From positions 1-48,418 of the forward strand of contig JANRJG010000005.1 of the NCBI GenBank assembly GCA_033875315.1: a DNA stretch of 48,418 nt. The letters run 5' to 3'. The stretch's first letter is position 1. The number at the start of each line of letters is the position of its first letter. The position numbers and the translations under genes are program-made. The notes beneath the pieces are model-generated. The model searched no databases. It saw only the letters and a program-made list of their open reading frames with translations, and was not told where the DNA came from. The DNA comes from Candidatus Methylacidiphilales bacterium (GTDB lineage Bacteria > Verrucomicrobiota > Verrucomicrobiia > Methylacidiphilales > CAZTYG01). This document shows positions 16,289 through 24,411 of the stretch, piece after piece.

Positions 16289-17449
16289 ATGAATCCGCCC
16301 CCCACTGCCGTCATCGTGCGCGATGGAATGCCCGGTACGGCCTATTTTTTTGGGGCGGCCGATTCCACCCTGGTTGGCGGGCCGGGTGATCATGGCCTTT
16401 TGGCGGAGGGTCTGGCCCGCCGTCGCGCCAGTTGCCCGCCCGCGGATACCGTACATCCACCAGGAGCGTGGGTCGGGGCCTTCCGATACGACGGGTCCTT
16501 TGTTTTCCATGATTGCCCGCATGTGCGCGTCGGGACCTGCGATGAACTCTGGCCCGAACAGATGACCGCAGCAGCGGATCAATCCGGGTTGGTTCACCCG
16601 TGGATGGAGACACTTGACCGCCACGGCTATCGGGCGGTCGTCAACGCGGCAAAGGAACACATCCGGGCGGGCGACATTTACCAGGTGAACCTGACCCGCC
16701 GTTTCTGGCAACCGTCAGCTGGCGACAATGCCTACGAACTCTTCCGGCACTTATGGTCCGTGACCGAAGCGCCGTTGTCGGCCTTCCTCAGCCTGCCGGG
16801 CGGCGCGCTCTGCTCGGCCTCGCCGGAACTTTTTCTATCGATTCAAGGGCGCCAAGCAACCACCCGTCCGATCAAAGGCACCCGCCCGCGCGAACGCGAT
16901 CCGATGCGTGATGCCCAGAATGCCTACGAGCTGGTGTCCTCGCCCAAAGAGCAGGCCGAACTGGTCATGATCACCGATCTGGAACGCAACGACCTCGGGC
17001 GAATCTGTGAGTATGGTTCGGTGGAGGTTGCCGAGCTGGTCAAACGCGAGGCCTTTTCCCATGTCTTCCACTTGGTGTCCACCGTGACCGGCCGGCTGCG
17101 GTCGGGTATCGGGCCGGTGGAAGCGGTTGCGGCGTGTTTCCCCGGGGGATCCATCACCGGCGCTCCCAAAAAACGGGCCATGGAGATCATCTCCGCCCTC
17201 GAAACCGAACCGCGCGGTTGGTATACCGGTGCTATGGGTTACTTTGGTTACGATGGATCGGCCCAGTTCAACATCGCCATCCGCACACTGGTGCTGGAGG
17301 AGGGCGTGCTGCATTTTCACACCGGCAGCGGCATCACCGCGGACTCCGACCCCGGGCAGGAGTTTGATGAAACCCGGCACAAAGCCTCCGCCCTGCTCCA
17401 GGCGGTGGCCCAATACCGTTCCTCACACATGGCTGGCGTCACCACATGA
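16289..17449 (+). CDS. pabB: aminodeoxychorismate synthase component I
   Basis: A 386-residue chorismate-utilising enzyme: chorismate + ammonia to 4-amino-4-deoxychorismate, for folate synthesis. The C-terminal catalytic domain shows PIKGTRPRERDP, ITDLERNDLGRI and PGGSITGAPKKRAMEI, with HTGSGITADSDP near the end. These fit PabB rather than TrpE because an aminotransferase class IV gene follows with a 4-base ATGA overlap. The glutaminase partner (PabA) is not in the window. An in-frame GTG at 16280 would add three residues. Confidence 0.9.
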   Translation: MNPPPTAVIVRDGMPGTAYFFGAADSTLVGGPGDHGLLAEGLARRRASCPPADTVHPPGAWVGAFRYDGSFVFHDCPHVRVGTCDELWPEQMTAAADQSGLVHPWMETLDRHGYRAVVNAAKEHIRAGDIYQVNLTRRFWQPSAGDNAYELFRHLWSVTEAPLSAFLSLPGGALCSASPELFLSIQGRQATTRPIKGTRPRERDPMRDAQNAYELVSSPKEQAELVMITDLERNDLGRICEYGSVEVAELVKREAFSHVFHLVSTVTGRLRSGIGPVEAVAACFPGGSITGAPKKRAMEIISALETEPRGWYTGAMGYFGYDGSAQFNIAIRTLVLEEGVLHFHTGSGITADSDPGQEFDETRHKASALLQAVAQYRSSHMAGVTT

Positions 17450-18135
17450 TTGATCCACTGGATGAGGGGTTCCGCTACGGACGGGGGGCGTTTGAGACTG
17501 TTCGGGTTTCCCGGGGACGGGCCCTGCTTCGCGCGGAGCATGTCGATGCCTTGAAAGAAGCGGCCGTGGCCCTGGGTTTGGACAGCAGCCGTATCGAACC
17601 CGGAGATCCGCCTGCCGATAGCGGCTTCTGGCGATGGATCCTGACGCCGCGGCAGTTTCTCACCCTCTGGGTCGATGAAGGCGTTGAGGAAGTGGTGGGG
17701 GTCGAACTCGGGCTATCCCGTCTGCGCGTCTGTTCAACGGCATGGGAATCGCGCCACAAGACCTTGAGCTACCTTTTGCAGATCCAAGCGCGGGAAGAAT
17801 CCGTCACGGGCCGGGATGTCCTCTTGAATGAAAACGGTCATATGGCCGGGGCCACCATGGCCAACCTGTTCTGGGTGCGCGACGGACGCGTCTTCACCCC
17901 CTCGCGGGATTGTGGTTGCCGGAACGGGGCGGTGCGGCGCTGGATTTTACGGAACACACCGGATTTGGCCGAAGTGGCCGAATCCCCCGCCGTGCTGGAT
18001 GGCGCGGATGAAATCTTCCTGACCAATTCCCGCCTGGGTATTGTTCCTGTGCTGCGATGGCAGGGAATGACCTGTAACACCGGGCCCGTCACGCTCGGTC
18101 TGCGTGGCCGGCTTTTGGAAGCCTGGAACGGTTGA
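17446..18135 (+). CDS. pabC: aminotransferase class IV, probable aminodeoxychorismate lyase
   Basis: A 229-residue PLP enzyme, fold-type IV; as PabC it releases pyruvate from aminodeoxychorismate to give p-aminobenzoate. Start MIDPLDEGFRYGRGAFETVR is the family N-terminus, the probable PLP lysine lies in SRHKTLSYL (about 106), and LLNENGHMAGATMANLFWV holds the conserved core. It is shorter than the usual ~270 residues. It overlaps pabB by four bases. D-amino acid or branched-chain aminotransferase activity is possible from sequence alone, but the operon favours PabC. Confidence 0.83.
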   Translation: MIDPLDEGFRYGRGAFETVRVSRGRALLRAEHVDALKEAAVALGLDSSRIEPGDPPADSGFWRWILTPRQFLTLWVDEGVEEVVGVELGLSRLRVCSTAWESRHKTLSYLLQIQAREESVTGRDVLLNENGHMAGATMANLFWVRDGRVFTPSRDCGCRNGAVRRWILRNTPDLAEVAESPAVLDGADEIFLTNSRLGIVPVLRWQGMTCNTGPVTLGLRGRLLEAWNG

Positions 18136-18153
18136 GGATTTCCCCCGGGGGTG

Positions 18154-18181
18154 TTGCAACAGTCCGGGATTCGGCCATTCT
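18154..18181 (+). promoter_or_regulatory. putative sufT promoter (leaderless)
   Basis: TTGCAA (18154-18159), 16-base spacer, CATTCT (18176-18181), 6 bases to ATG 18188. The same CATTCT box serves rplU. Confidence 0.5.
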
Positions 18182-18187
18182 TAAGCC

Positions 18188-18730
18188 ATGTCCGAAAACG
18201 GTTCCCAAATCCAGATCGTCCGCGATGTCGACGCTGTGCAAATTCCCGCCGGGACATCGGTCACCCTCCACGCGGGCAGTGTGGTGGTGCTGACCCAGTC
18301 GCTCGGTGGCAGCTTCACCGTTCATTCCCAGAATCCTCCCGGACTTTTCCGCATCGCCAGCAAGGATGCACCCGCCTTGGGGCTGCAATCCGAGGACGCG
18401 GGCACCTCTCCTGCAACCGGGAGTTTGGAGGAACGCATCTGGGAGCGCCTCAAGACCTGCTACGATCCGGAGATTCCGGTCAACATCGTCGACCTCGGTC
18501 TGGTTTACAGCATGGTTCTTTCCGATGCTGCCGGTGGAAAACGGGTCGATGTCAAGATGACCCTCACCGCCCCCGGCTGCGGCATGGGTCCCTCGATTGC
18601 TGCTGACGCCAAGCAGAAGATTCTTTCCCTCAAGGAAATCTCCGAAGCCGAGGTTGAGGTGGTTTGGGAGCCCCAGTGGAACCCTTCGATGATTTCGCCC
18701 GAGGGCAAGCAGCGCCTTGGAATTGAATAA
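18188..18730 (+). CDS. sufT: SufT-like Fe-S cluster assembly protein (MIP18/DUF59)
   Basis: 180 residues. The C-terminal half is the MIP18/DUF59 domain: YDPEIPVNIVDLGLVYSM (about 98-115) and LTAPGCGMGPSIAADAK (about 129-145), with the conserved cysteine in APGCGMG. The N-terminal ~75 residues carry the extra beta-rich domain (IPAGTSVTLHAGSVVVLTQ) of SufT proteins, which help mature Fe-S proteins. No other suf genes are nearby; Fe-S clients in this window include LutA, LutB, QueG and the ferredoxin. Confidence 0.87.
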   Translation: MSENGSQIQIVRDVDAVQIPAGTSVTLHAGSVVVLTQSLGGSFTVHSQNPPGLFRIASKDAPALGLQSEDAGTSPATGSLEERIWERLKTCYDPEIPVNIVDLGLVYSMVLSDAAGGKRVDVKMTLTAPGCGMGPSIAADAKQKILSLKEISEAEVEVVWEPQWNPSMISPEGKQRLGIE

Positions 18731-18763
18731 GGACAGGGACCGAGGACGGATGACGGAGGACAG

Positions 18764-19660
18764 ATGACGGCTGTTTCTGCCAACTGCGTCCGGCCCGGTT
18801 TCGTGAGGCATGAGCTGGATTGGCGATTGGAGCGGGATGAGCATCCGGCGCGCATCGAGTCCCTGATGGGTGAACACATGCGCCGGCGGGAGCGGGGCGA
18901 AACCCATCCGGTTTACGATTTTCTCTTCGAGTATTATTCCTACCGGCCTTCGCATCTTTTCAAATGGAGTCCGGGCTTGGGGGTTTACTTGGAAGGGGCA
19001 GGACCGGCAGATTTTCCTGACAAACCCTGGGCTTTTGACTGCGACGGAGGATGGATCGATGCCGCGCACTTGCCGCTTCACCGACGTGAGAGTTGGGAGT
19101 GGATCTTGCGCCTGCTGGAGGTGACGGCAGAGCGCCCGCCGGTTTTTGCCTGCGGGGGGCTGCACGAGTGGGCCATGGTTTACCGGGGAGAGGTCCGCCA
19201 TGCTGCCGTGCCGCTGCGGATGCAAGCCGACGACCTCGCGGCATTTGTGGAATCGCAGGCGATCAGTTGCTCGCACTTCGACGCCTTCCGTTTTTTCACT
19301 CCCGCCGCACGGCCTTTGAACCGGGTGCAACCGTCGAAGGAATCGCGCCACACTCTGGAGCAACGGGGTTGCCTTCATGCCAACATGGATCTCTACAAGT
19401 GGGCCTACAAGATCGCGCCCTGGGGATCTTCGATCCTGTTGGCCGACTGCCTGGAGCTGGCCATGCAGGCCCGGGAACTGGACATGCAGGCCAGCCCGTA
19501 CGATCTGCGGTCGTGGGGATTAGAGCCGGTGAAAATGGAAACGACCGAAGGCCGGGCGGCCTTCACGCGGGGCCAGATGGAACTGGCGGAGAAAGCCGTT
19601 CCCCTGCGACGACGCCTGATCGCGGAATACCGGACGGCCCTTTCCTTGCAAAGCCCATGA
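18764..19660 (+). CDS. protein of the family annotated as 3-methyladenine DNA glycosylase
   Basis: A 298-residue soluble protein. The segment RRERGETHPVYDFLFEYYSYRP followed by W.PG (split here) is characteristic of a family often labelled 3-methyladenine DNA glycosylase; I know no experimental support, and no helix-hairpin-helix motif is visible. Other conserved-looking parts are GGLHEWAMVYRGEVRHA and NMDLYKWAYKIAPWGSS. The ATG follows GGAGGACAG, a unit of a GA-rich repeat that here doubles as ribosome binding site. It is coupled to the next gene by an ATGA overlap. Confidence 0.65.
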   Translation: MTAVSANCVRPGFVRHELDWRLERDEHPARIESLMGEHMRRRERGETHPVYDFLFEYYSYRPSHLFKWSPGLGVYLEGAGPADFPDKPWAFDCDGGWIDAAHLPLHRRESWEWILRLLEVTAERPPVFACGGLHEWAMVYRGEVRHAAVPLRMQADDLAAFVESQAISCSHFDAFRFFTPAARPLNRVQPSKESRHTLEQRGCLHANMDLYKWAYKIAPWGSSILLADCLELAMQARELDMQASPYDLRSWGLEPVKMETTEGRAAFTRGQMELAEKAVPLRRRLIAEYRTALSLQSP

Positions 19661-19959
19661 ATACGACCACCCATTTTTGGTTCCAGCCGGGGCCTTCCTT
19701 CGGCTACACCCTCAAGCGCATCGGCGAACACCCTTGGAACACCATCCTGACCATGAAGGAGGCGGTGAAACTCGACCCGGGATCGCTGGTCTTCACCGGG
19801 CCCCACGCCGACGGACACGCGCGTTACTGGAAGGAAATGCTTCCCCAGTTCTTCGAGCAGGGGAAGGAGCCGGTTTTCGAATTGGACACCACCCCGATCC
19901 ACCCCCACAAGGTCGAGGTCGAACCGAGAAAGCCGTTCGAGCCTTACAAAGACCGCTGA
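19657..19959 (+). CDS. conserved-looking small protein, unknown function
   Basis: A 100-residue soluble protein that starts inside the stop codon of the glycosylase-like gene (ATGA), so the two are co-translated. It begins NTTTHFWFQPGPSFGYTL and has alternating aromatic, proline and charged residues, and ends in a lysine/proline-rich stretch (KVEVEPRKPFEPYKDR). No motif that I recognise. Tight coupling suggests it works with the upstream protein. Confidence 0.65.
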   Translation: MNTTTHFWFQPGPSFGYTLKRIGEHPWNTILTMKEAVKLDPGSLVFTGPHADGHARYWKEMLPQFFEQGKEPVFELDTTPIHPHKVEVEPRKPFEPYKDR

Positions 19960-20001
19960 ATGGAACCGAAGCCAACGGAGTTAACGAAGCAAGGCACTTG
20001 T

Positions 20002-20349
20002 TTAGGCAAAGAAGACACATCCCGCGATGGCCAGGGAAGTGAAAGCGGCGAGGAGGACGCCGGCGGCGGCCACATCTTTGAGGTCGCGGATTTTCGCATC
20101 CTTTTCGGTCGTTACCCGGTCGGCCAGCCATTCGAGGGCGGTGTTGAAGGCCTCCGCCGTCCAGACCAGACCGATGGCCAGGGACAACAGCCCCCATTCG
20201 ACTGCGGATGCTTTTTGCCAGATCCCCGCCACGATGACCACAAGCGTGGCCACCAAGTGAACCCGGGCGTTGGTCTGGCTGCGGATGAGCAGCGTGATTC
20301 CCCGGAAAGCAGGCGGAAACGAGCGGAGGATTTTGAAAACGGGGTGCAT
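20002..20349 (-). CDS. dgkA: diacylglycerol/undecaprenol kinase
   Basis: A 115-residue integral membrane kinase with three transmembrane helices (about 31-49, 53-72 and 95-114). Family motifs are FRGITLLIRSQTNARVHL, AEAFNTALEWLADRV (catalytic and Mg-binding glutamates) and KIRDLKDVAAAGVLL. It phosphorylates diacylglycerol, or undecaprenol in many bacteria, recycling the lipid carrier for wall synthesis. The start ATG 20349 is the first in frame. It stands alone. Confidence 0.92.
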   Translation of the reverse strand: MHPVFKILRSFPPAFRGITLLIRSQTNARVHLVATLVVIVAGIWQKASAVEWGLLSLAIGLVWTAEAFNTALEWLADRVTTEKDAKIRDLKDVAAAGVLLAAFTSLAIAGCVFFA

Positions 20350-20431
20350 ATAAGGGGTTTAAGTTGGGCTTTTTTTCTTGAGGCTCAACTTCCATCCCAT
20401 CATGTGCATTTCTTAAACACAGGAAAGCATC

Positions 20432-20459
20432 TTTACATATAAGCGTATTCGCATAAATT
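20432..20459 (+). promoter_or_regulatory. putative vapBC promoter (leaderless)
   Basis: TTTACA (20432-20437), 16-base spacer, TAAATT (20454-20459), 6 bases to ATG 20466. In such modules the antitoxin usually represses this site. Confidence 0.5.
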
Positions 20460-20465
20460 GGCTTT

Positions 20466-20771
20466 ATGAGGACAACCCTCGATTTGCCAGACTCTCTTTT
20501 TCGGGAAGTGAAAACACGCGCCGTCCAACAAGGCGTCACGCTCAAGGACCTTCTCGCCAACTACATCGAAGCTGGGTTGCGCCGTCCGTTCCCCCCGGAA
20601 AAAGACGGTGCGCGGACGAACGTTCGCCCCCCTTTGCCTGTCGCCATTCCCCGCGTTCCAGGGGCTCCCCTGCATCCCGCCCTGACGAATGCGGAACTCG
20701 ACGCCCTGCTGGATGGAGAAGATGCAGCCCACCATCGTCGTGTGCTTGCCCGGCCCTCCACATCCGGATAA
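20466..20771 (+). CDS. VapB-like antitoxin
   Basis: 101 residues. The start MRTTLDLPDSLFREVKTRAV is a ribbon-helix-helix DNA-binding fold as in VapB/CopG antitoxins; about residues 40-80 are proline-rich and disordered, and the C-terminal acidic stretch (NAELDALLDGED) would bind the toxin. Directly followed, with no gap, by a PIN-domain gene: its stop codon ends at 20771 and the next ATG is 20772. Confidence 0.8.
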   Translation: MRTTLDLPDSLFREVKTRAVQQGVTLKDLLANYIEAGLRRPFPPEKDGARTNVRPPLPVAIPRVPGAPLHPALTNAELDALLDGEDAAHHRRVLARPSTSG

Positions 20772-21197
20772 ATGGACATCCCGGACATCAACGTCTGGCT
20801 GGCCTTGGTGGATCAAAATCATGTCCACCATGCATCTGCGGTGCGTTATTGGGAGGAAACGGCGGATTCTCAGATGGCCTTCACGCGTGTTTCGATGATG
20901 GGACTGCTTCGTCTCAGCACCCAGCCGGGTGTGCTCAGTCGCACGCTCACCGCCGCGGAAGCTTGGCGGACTTACCACCAACTGATGGCGACCCCCGGAG
21001 TCACCTACCTGGCCGAACCTGCTTCCTTGGAAACCCGCTTCGCCGCACTCACCACCGAGACCGATCTGCCTCGTCGTCTGTGGACGGATGCCTACCTCGC
21101 CGCATTTGCCATGGCCGGCGGCTCCCGCCTTGTTTCCTTCGACGTCGATTTCAATCGGTTCCCCGGCTTGAACTTCCTCTGCTTACAACCGGTCTGA
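20772..21197 (+). CDS. VapC-like PIN-domain ribonuclease toxin
   Basis: A 141-residue PIN-domain protein. Acidic active-site residues appear as DINVWLALVD (Asp5), the middle glutamate region (AAEAWRTYHQL), and the C-terminal pair DAYLAAFAMA and VSFDVDFNRFPG. Such toxins cleave tRNA or rRNA when freed from the antitoxin. Together with the upstream gene it forms a complete toxin-antitoxin module between two housekeeping regions, a usual sign of lateral acquisition; base composition is not clearly different. Confidence 0.85.
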   Translation: MDIPDINVWLALVDQNHVHHASAVRYWEETADSQMAFTRVSMMGLLRLSTQPGVLSRTLTAAEAWRTYHQLMATPGVTYLAEPASLETRFAALTTETDLPRRLWTDAYLAAFAMAGGSRLVSFDVDFNRFPGLNFLCLQPV

Positions 21198-21496
21198 TTT
21201 CCACCACCGAAAAAACCCAAGGCAGGTTACTCGCGCAAAGACGCGGAGGCGCAGGGGTGAGGCAAGTTTAAAGTTTTCAGACTTAAGTTTTAAGCAGGAT
21301 CTCTTTGTAACCGGGGAATCCTTTGCCCGGTCAGCATTTCGGAAATCCGATAGTCGCCAGTTTGGCTTCAATACTAGAAAGGAAAAAATCGGACCCAGTC
21401 GTTGGGAGCAGTGGGCTCTTTCAGACCTCCGATAACTGCATAAATGTGGAAGGTAGGATCACAGATCTCTTCTGATCAGAAACCTAGGACCGGGGA
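21198..21496. other. intergenic stretch with repeat remnants
   Basis: No gene is supported. It contains GCGCAAAGACGCGGAGGCGC (near 21234-21253), a dispersed intergenic motif type, a less GC-rich stretch, and CCTAGGACCGGGGACTACTG (21483-21502), resembling the GGACC/GGAC repeats of this window. The 62-codon minus ORF here looks like translated repeat. Confidence 0.5.
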
Positions 21497-22183
21497 CTAC
21501 TGACCAAGGACCAGTACAACTGTCAACTTTTTCGGTCCGTGGGCGCCGAGGACGAGGATGCGCTCGATGTCACCTGTGCGGCTGGGGCCGGTTTCGAAAC
21601 ACATCATGCTGGGAAGGTGGTCGCCGTATTTCTTTTCGATCAGCCGGAAGGCGGCGGGAAGGTCGGGCAGCAATTGATCCGCACTAGCAATGACCACGTG
21701 GTGAGGGGGGAGGATGGAGAGGGTGCGTCCACCGGCTGAAGCCGAGGTCGCGAGGACGCCGCCGGTCTGGGCGACGAGGCAGTCGCAGGCGGTCAGGCTG
21801 ACGTCGGTTTTTTCCAAGGCGGCGGCATCGTAGTGGCCGTCGGTGGAAAATCCCGGCAGGTCGAGGGCATGACGCGCGGGATCGACATGGGGGTCAGTGT
21901 GCCAGGCGGCGGATTGCCAGCCGTGGCGCGCCTTGAGGTCGGCCATGACCGCAGGAAGTTGGGCCGACGAGGTCGTGATGAATTCTGTTTTGAGAAGTTC
22001 CGAACGTTCCCGGAACGCGGCCAGGCGGCCTTCCGGGGTGTCGGTCACGGCGGGGAGCCAAGCGGCGTAGCCGCTGGGAGCAGACGACGGTTGACTGTGG
22101 GCAGAGGAAGGATGGGAAAGCTTCGCTGGCGTTTGTAGAGCTTCCTTGATCCGGGCAAAGACGATGGCGCGATCGTCGCTCAT
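21497..22183 (-). CDS. lutC: lactate utilization protein C (LUD domain)
   Basis: A 228-residue LUD-domain (DUF162) protein, subunit of the LutABC L-lactate oxidase system that converts lactate to pyruvate. The LUD core is ALEKTDVSLTACDCLVAQTGG and ...RTLSILPPHHVVIASADQLL, ending FETGPSRTGDIERILVLGAHGP. The first 45 residues are less conserved. ATG 22183 overlaps the lutB stop by four bases; GGAGG from the local GA-rich repeat forms the ribosome binding site. Last gene of lutA-lutB-lutC. Confidence 0.92.
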   Translation of the reverse strand: MSDDRAIVFARIKEALQTPAKLSHPSSAHSQPSSAPSGYAAWLPAVTDTPEGRLAAFRERSELLKTEFITTSSAQLPAVMADLKARHGWQSAAWHTDPHVDPARHALDLPGFSTDGHYDAAALEKTDVSLTACDCLVAQTGGVLATSASAGGRTLSILPPHHVVIASADQLLPDLPAAFRLIEKKYGDHLPSMMCFETGPSRTGDIERILVLGAHGPKKLTVVLVLGQ

Positions 22184-23610
22184 TTCTGGCCTCCGTCGTC
22201 CGTCATCTGTTGTCCGGCCTTACGGCTCTCCCACCATTCCCGGAAGGCATACGGGGGCGGTTCGGGTAGGTCGCGGAACCGGGTCCACGAGATGAGGGGG
22301 TCGAAGGGGGTGGCTTTGACGAGGGAATGCAGGGGCTGGAAGAGGCGTCCGAGTTTTCCAGCCAGGGCGTAGAGTTTGGGTTGGGCGGCCAGCCAGCCGA
22401 AGCCGAGGAAGAGCGGAAGTTCCCACCAGATTTTTTTGCCCTGGATGGCGTTGCGGCGGTTGTGCAGCAGGTGGTGGTGGAGGTCGATCTTGACCGGGCA
22501 GGCGTCGGTGCAGGCGCCGCAGAGCGAGGAGGCGGAGGAGAGGTGTTTCCACGTTTGCAGTCCGCGGAGGTGGGGCGTGATGACCGAACCGATGGGCCCG
22601 GGGTAGGTGGTGCCGTAGGAATGGCCGCCGACGTTTTTGAAAATGGGACAGACGTTGAGACAGGCCCCGCAGCGGATGCAGTGGAGAGCGTCGCGTTGTT
22701 GGGCATCGGCCAGGAGGGTGGTCCGGGCGTTGTCCATGATGATGAGGTGGAATTCCTCGGGGCCGTCGCTTTCGCCTGATTTGCGCGGGCCGGTGATGAT
22801 CGTGTTGTAACAGGTGACGTGCTGGCCGGAACCCGCGGTGGCGAGCATGGGCAGGAGGAGGGCCAGGTCTTCCATTTTGGGGATGACCTTCTCGATGCCC
22901 ATGATGGCGATGTGGATGCGGGGGAGCGAAGTTGTGAGTCGTCCGTTGCCCTCGTTGGTGCACATGACCATGGAGCCGGTTTCCGCCACGGCGAAGTTGA
23001 CCCCGCTGATGCCGATGTCGGCGTCGCAGTATTTCTGCCGGATGGCGCGCCGGGCGATCATGGTGAGTTCTTCCGGGCTGTCGGTCTGGGCGGAGCCGAG
23101 CTTGTCGTGGAAGAGGTTGGAAATTTCATCCCGCTTGAGGTGCATGGCGGGGAAGACGATGTGGAAGGGGGGTTCCTGGCGGAGTTGGACGATGAATTCG
23201 CCCAGATCGGATTCGACGACTTCGAAGCCCTCGGCTTCCAAGGCCTGGCTGAGGTGGATTTCCTCGCCGGTCATGCTCTTGGACTTGATGACGGACTTGG
23301 CCTGGTGCTGGCGGATGATCGAGATGATGTGTTCCTTGGCACGGTCGCCGTTGGCGGCGACAAACACCTTGGTGCCGCGGGCCTCGGCTTTCTCGATGAA
23401 CTCCGGCAGGTAGCGGTCGAGGTGTTCGACGGCCTCGTGTTTGATCGCGGCGGCGGCGTCGCGGGCGGCCTGCCAGTCCTGGAAGCGGTCCTTGTTCTCG
23501 TCGCGTTTGACCTCGTAGCCTTTGAGCGCACGGCGGATGAAGGCGCGGGTGTCTTCGCGGTCGTGGTAGTCCGAACTGCCGAGCTGGAAGGATTTGGAGG
23601 GAGCAATCAC
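22180..23610 (-). CDS. lutB: lactate utilization iron-sulfur protein B
   Basis: A 476-residue Fe-S subunit. N-terminal LUD domain, then two cysteine clusters for [4Fe-4S] binding: CIRCGACLNVCPIF (about 302-315) and CGACTDACPVKI (about 362-373). The middle GGHSYGTTYPGPIGSVITP is typical of LutB. The C-terminal tail SRKAGQQMTDDGGQK is encoded by a unit of the GA-rich repeat, which also reaches the lutC start. It carries electrons from lactate oxidation together with LutA and LutC. Confidence 0.94.
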   Translation of the reverse strand: MIAPSKSFQLGSSDYHDREDTRAFIRRALKGYEVKRDENKDRFQDWQAARDAAAAIKHEAVEHLDRYLPEFIEKAEARGTKVFVAANGDRAKEHIISIIRQHQAKSVIKSKSMTGEEIHLSQALEAEGFEVVESDLGEFIVQLRQEPPFHIVFPAMHLKRDEISNLFHDKLGSAQTDSPEELTMIARRAIRQKYCDADIGISGVNFAVAETGSMVMCTNEGNGRLTTSLPRIHIAIMGIEKVIPKMEDLALLLPMLATAGSGQHVTCYNTIITGPRKSGESDGPEEFHLIIMDNARTTLLADAQQRDALHCIRCGACLNVCPIFKNVGGHSYGTTYPGPIGSVITPHLRGLQTWKHLSSASSLCGACTDACPVKIDLHHHLLHNRRNAIQGKKIWWELPLFLGFGWLAAQPKLYALAGKLGRLFQPLHSLVKATPFDPLISWTRFRDLPEPPPYAFREWWESRKAGQQMTDDGGQK

Positions 23611-23657
23611 AAATTTGAACAGAAGGTAACCAAGTTAAGGAAGCAATACAGGAGCAG

Positions 23658-24374
23658 TTATTTGGAAGCCAGGACCTCGGCGAGGTGGAGGCTTCGGATG
23701 GGTTGTTTTTGGCGGTCGAGCATGCCCTGGATCTGCATGAGACAGCTGGAGTCGTTGGAGATGACGGTGGAGGCGCCGGTCTGGAGGATGGACTGGCATT
23801 TGACGTCGCCCATGGATTCGGAGACATGGGGGAACTTGACCGAGAAAGTTCCGCCGAAGCCGCAGCAGCTTTCGGCTTCACCCATTTCGATCAGCTCGAG
23901 GCCTTTGACGTGTCGGAGGAGATGGCGGGGCTGGCTCTTGATGCGGAGTTCGCGCAGACCGTGGCAACCGTCGTGGAAAGTGGCCTTTGTTTCGAGGCGG
24001 GCGCCGAGGTCTTCCACGCCGAGCTTGGTGACGAGGAAGTCGGAGAATTCCCAGACCTTGGCCGAGAGCGCTTTGGCCTCGGCTTCGCGGGGATGGCCGG
24101 CGAAGAGTTCCGGGTTGAACACTTTCAGCATGGCCCCGCAGGAACCGGAGGCCGAGACGACGACATCGGCCTTGGCGAAGAGATCGAGCATGCGCTCGGC
24201 CGTGCCGCGGGCTTCATCCCAGTAGCCGGTGTTGAAGGCCGGTTGGCCGCAGCAGGTCTGGCCTTCAGGGTAGTCGACCGTGTGGCCGAGTTGTTCCAGG
24301 ACCTTGACAATACTGATGCCTACTTTTGGGAAATAATGGTCGACGAAGCAAGGAATGAAGAGGGAAACACGCAC
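23658..24374 (-). CDS. lutA: lactate utilization protein A (CCG-domain oxidoreductase)
   Basis: A 238-residue Fe-S oxidoreductase with two cysteine-rich CCG domains: FIPCFVDHYFP plus TCCGQPAFNTG, and TFHDGCHGLRELRI plus ESCCGFGGTFSV. This is the LutA/glycolate-oxidase-GlpC type. The start is GTG at 24374 after a promoter-like sequence. First gene of lutABC on the minus strand, 47 bases before lutB. It links lactate oxidation to the electron chain; no lactate permease gene is in the window. Confidence 0.94.
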   Translation of the reverse strand: MRVSLFIPCFVDHYFPKVGISIVKVLEQLGHTVDYPEGQTCCGQPAFNTGYWDEARGTAERMLDLFAKADVVVSASGSCGAMLKVFNPELFAGHPREAEAKALSAKVWEFSDFLVTKLGVEDLGARLETKATFHDGCHGLRELRIKSQPRHLLRHVKGLELIEMGEAESCCGFGGTFSVKFPHVSESMGDVKCQSILQTGASTVISNDSSCLMQIQGMLDRQKQPIRSLHLAEVLASK

Positions 24375-24383
24375 GGGACAACC

Positions 24384-24411
24384 AATATGGTTCGGATTGG
24401 CCGCTTTTCAA
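24384..24411 (-). promoter_or_regulatory. putative lutABC promoter
   Basis: Minus strand TTGAAA (24411-24406), 16-base spacer, CATATT (24389-24384), 9 bases to GTG 24374. It overlaps the stop of the HAD gene by a few bases. No clear operator was seen. Confidence 0.5.

Noticed and set aside
21183-21371. Minus ORF of 62 codons after vapC
   Set aside because: Translation (SPLRLRVFARVT) is what a GACGCGGAGGCGC repeat gives when translated; no ribosome binding site.
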